Shown here piece after piece: positions 5,155 through 5,845 of a stretch of DNA of 5,845 nucleotides; within the stretch, counting starts at the first letter, position 1, and the number at the start of each line of letters is the position of its first letter. The stretch spans positions 1-5,845 of the forward strand of contig CALHRB010000129.1 in the NCBI GenBank assembly GCA_938038165.1, written 5' to 3'. The notes below the pieces were generated by a model that saw only the letters and a program-made list of their open reading frames with translations, made no database searches and was not told where the DNA came from. A program made the position numbers and the translations under genes. This DNA is from Candidatus Kapaibacterium sp. (GTDB lineage: Bacteria; Bacteroidota; Ignavibacteria; Kapaibacteriales; UBA2268).

Positions 5155-5694
5155 GTGTCAAGAGTTGGAAAGAAACCTATAACCATACCTGATAAAGTCA
5201 ACTTGACTGTGGATGGTAAAACTATTAAAGCCAAAGGTCCAAAAGGTGAGCTATCATTTAGCATTCCTGAAGGCGTTGAATTCAGCATTGAAAACAAAAC
5301 ATTGACTTTTAGCCGTAACAGTGATGATAAGAAAATTAGAGCCTTACATGGTCTGTCAAGAGCTTTAGTTAATAATATCATCGAAGGTGTTCTTAATGGT
5401 TTTACTAAAACACTTCAAATTGAGGGAGTAGGTTATAAAGCGGAAATGAAGGGAAATAATTTAATGTTGTCCCTCGGATTTTCACATCCTTTATTAGTTA
5501 TACCTCCTGCAGGTATAAAAATTTCAAGCCCTAACCCTAATACTATTCTTTTAGATGGGATCGACAAGCAGCTGGTTGGTGAAGTTGCCGCAAAAATCAG
5601 GAAACTCAGACCTCCCGAACCATACAAAGGTAAGGGCATTCGTTATAGCAATGAATATGTCCGAAGAAAAGCAGGGAAAACAACTTCGAAGTAA
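5155..5694 (+). CDS. rplF: 50S ribosomal protein L6 (uL6), GTG start
   Basis: Large-subunit protein with two similar alpha/beta domains, located near the factor-binding site and the sarcin-ricin loop. The product is 179 residues, matching the usual 177-180. Starting at GTG 5155 gives (M)SRVGKKPITIPDKV, the canonical opening. Domain 1 contains VKGPKG-like KAKGPKGELSFSIPEGV and ALHGLSRALVNNIIEGV. Domain 2 starts near LQIEGVGYKAEMKG and holds LSLGFSHPLLVIPP, the KQLVGEVAAKIRKLRPPEPY stretch and the KGKGIRY signature. AGGAG 6 bases upstream supports the start. rplR follows after 26 bases of AT-rich sequence. Confidence 0.97.
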   Translation: MSRVGKKPITIPDKVNLTVDGKTIKAKGPKGELSFSIPEGVEFSIENKTLTFSRNSDDKKIRALHGLSRALVNNIIEGVLNGFTKTLQIEGVGYKAEMKGNNLMLSLGFSHPLLVIPPAGIKISSPNPNTILLDGIDKQLVGEVAAKIRKLRPPEPYKGKGIRYSNEYVRRKAGKTTSK

Positions 5695-5720
5695 TTAATA
5701 AAAAAATACAAAAGACTAAT

Positions 5721-5845
5721 ATGAAACGCTTAGAACTAAAACAAAAAAGAAGGATAAGAAGAAAATATAGCATCAGAAAAAAGATTGTTGGGACTCCCGA
5801 CAGGCTTAGACTCAATGTTTATAGAAGTCTTAACAACATCTATGC
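5721..5845 (+). CDS. rplR: 50S ribosomal protein L18 (uL18), 5' part of gene
   Basis: Large-subunit protein that binds 5S rRNA together with L5 in the central protuberance. The frame opens at ATG 5721 and runs off the right edge after 41 whole codons, about a third of the usual length of about 117. The fragment shows the basic N-terminal tail (KQKRRIRRKYSIRKKI) and the L18 core start VGTPDRLRLNVYRSLNNIYA, which matches the GTPERPRLxVFRSxxxIYAQ pattern of the family. Its position directly after rplF is the classical spc order. No Shine-Dalgarno-like sequence precedes it; the leader is nearly all A and T. Confidence 0.93.
   Translation, partial: MKRLELKQKRRIRRKYSIRKKIVGTPDRLRLNVYRSLNNIY

Overview
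The window is an uninterrupted stretch of the conserved bacterial S10-spc ribosomal protein gene cluster. All genes are on the + strand and in the classical order rplB (3' part), rpsS, rplV, rpsC, rplP, rpmC, rpsQ, rplN, rplX, rplE, rpsN, rpsH, rplF, rplR (5' part). Fourteen ribosomal protein genes are recognisable, twelve of them complete. Both ends of the window cut a gene. No tRNA, rRNA, mobile element, CRISPR array, phage gene or convincing internal terminator is visible.

Organism: the DNA is AT-rich, and nearly all complete genes end in TAA (rpsC ends in TAG). L2 carries an HPMGGGEG loop instead of HPHGGGEG and has a GGGRxHPxSPWGQ-type C-terminus. S14 is the intermediate-length form (89 residues) without zinc cysteines, and L24 also lacks zinc cysteines. 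From memory of these families, this combination fits the Bacteroidota/Chlorobiota (FCB) group, perhaps a lineage near Chlorobi, Ignavibacteria or Kapabacteria. That placement is an inference and could not be checked by a search here.

Layout: positions 1-3031 hold the end of the S10-type block (L2, S19, L22, S3, L16, L29, S17). Positions 3048-5845 hold the start of the spc-type block (L14, L24, L5, S14, S8, L6, L18). The two blocks are only 16 bases apart, with no terminator or promoter evident, so they are probably co-transcribed. Intergenic gaps run from a 1-base overlap (rplP/rpmC) to 38 bases (rpsN/rpsH), so no gene-free stretch exceeds 300 bases. The products are structural proteins of both ribosomal subunits, and the cluster lets them be made in a coordinated way.

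The window does not appear to contain an undescribed system. The observations most worth a second look are an acidic N-terminal extension of about 60 residues on S17, a Lys/Pro-rich N-terminal extension of about 40 residues on L5, a Gln in the usual Arg-Met-Gly loop of L16, and two non-ATG starts (TTG for rpsC, GTG for rplF) backed by good ribosome binding sites.
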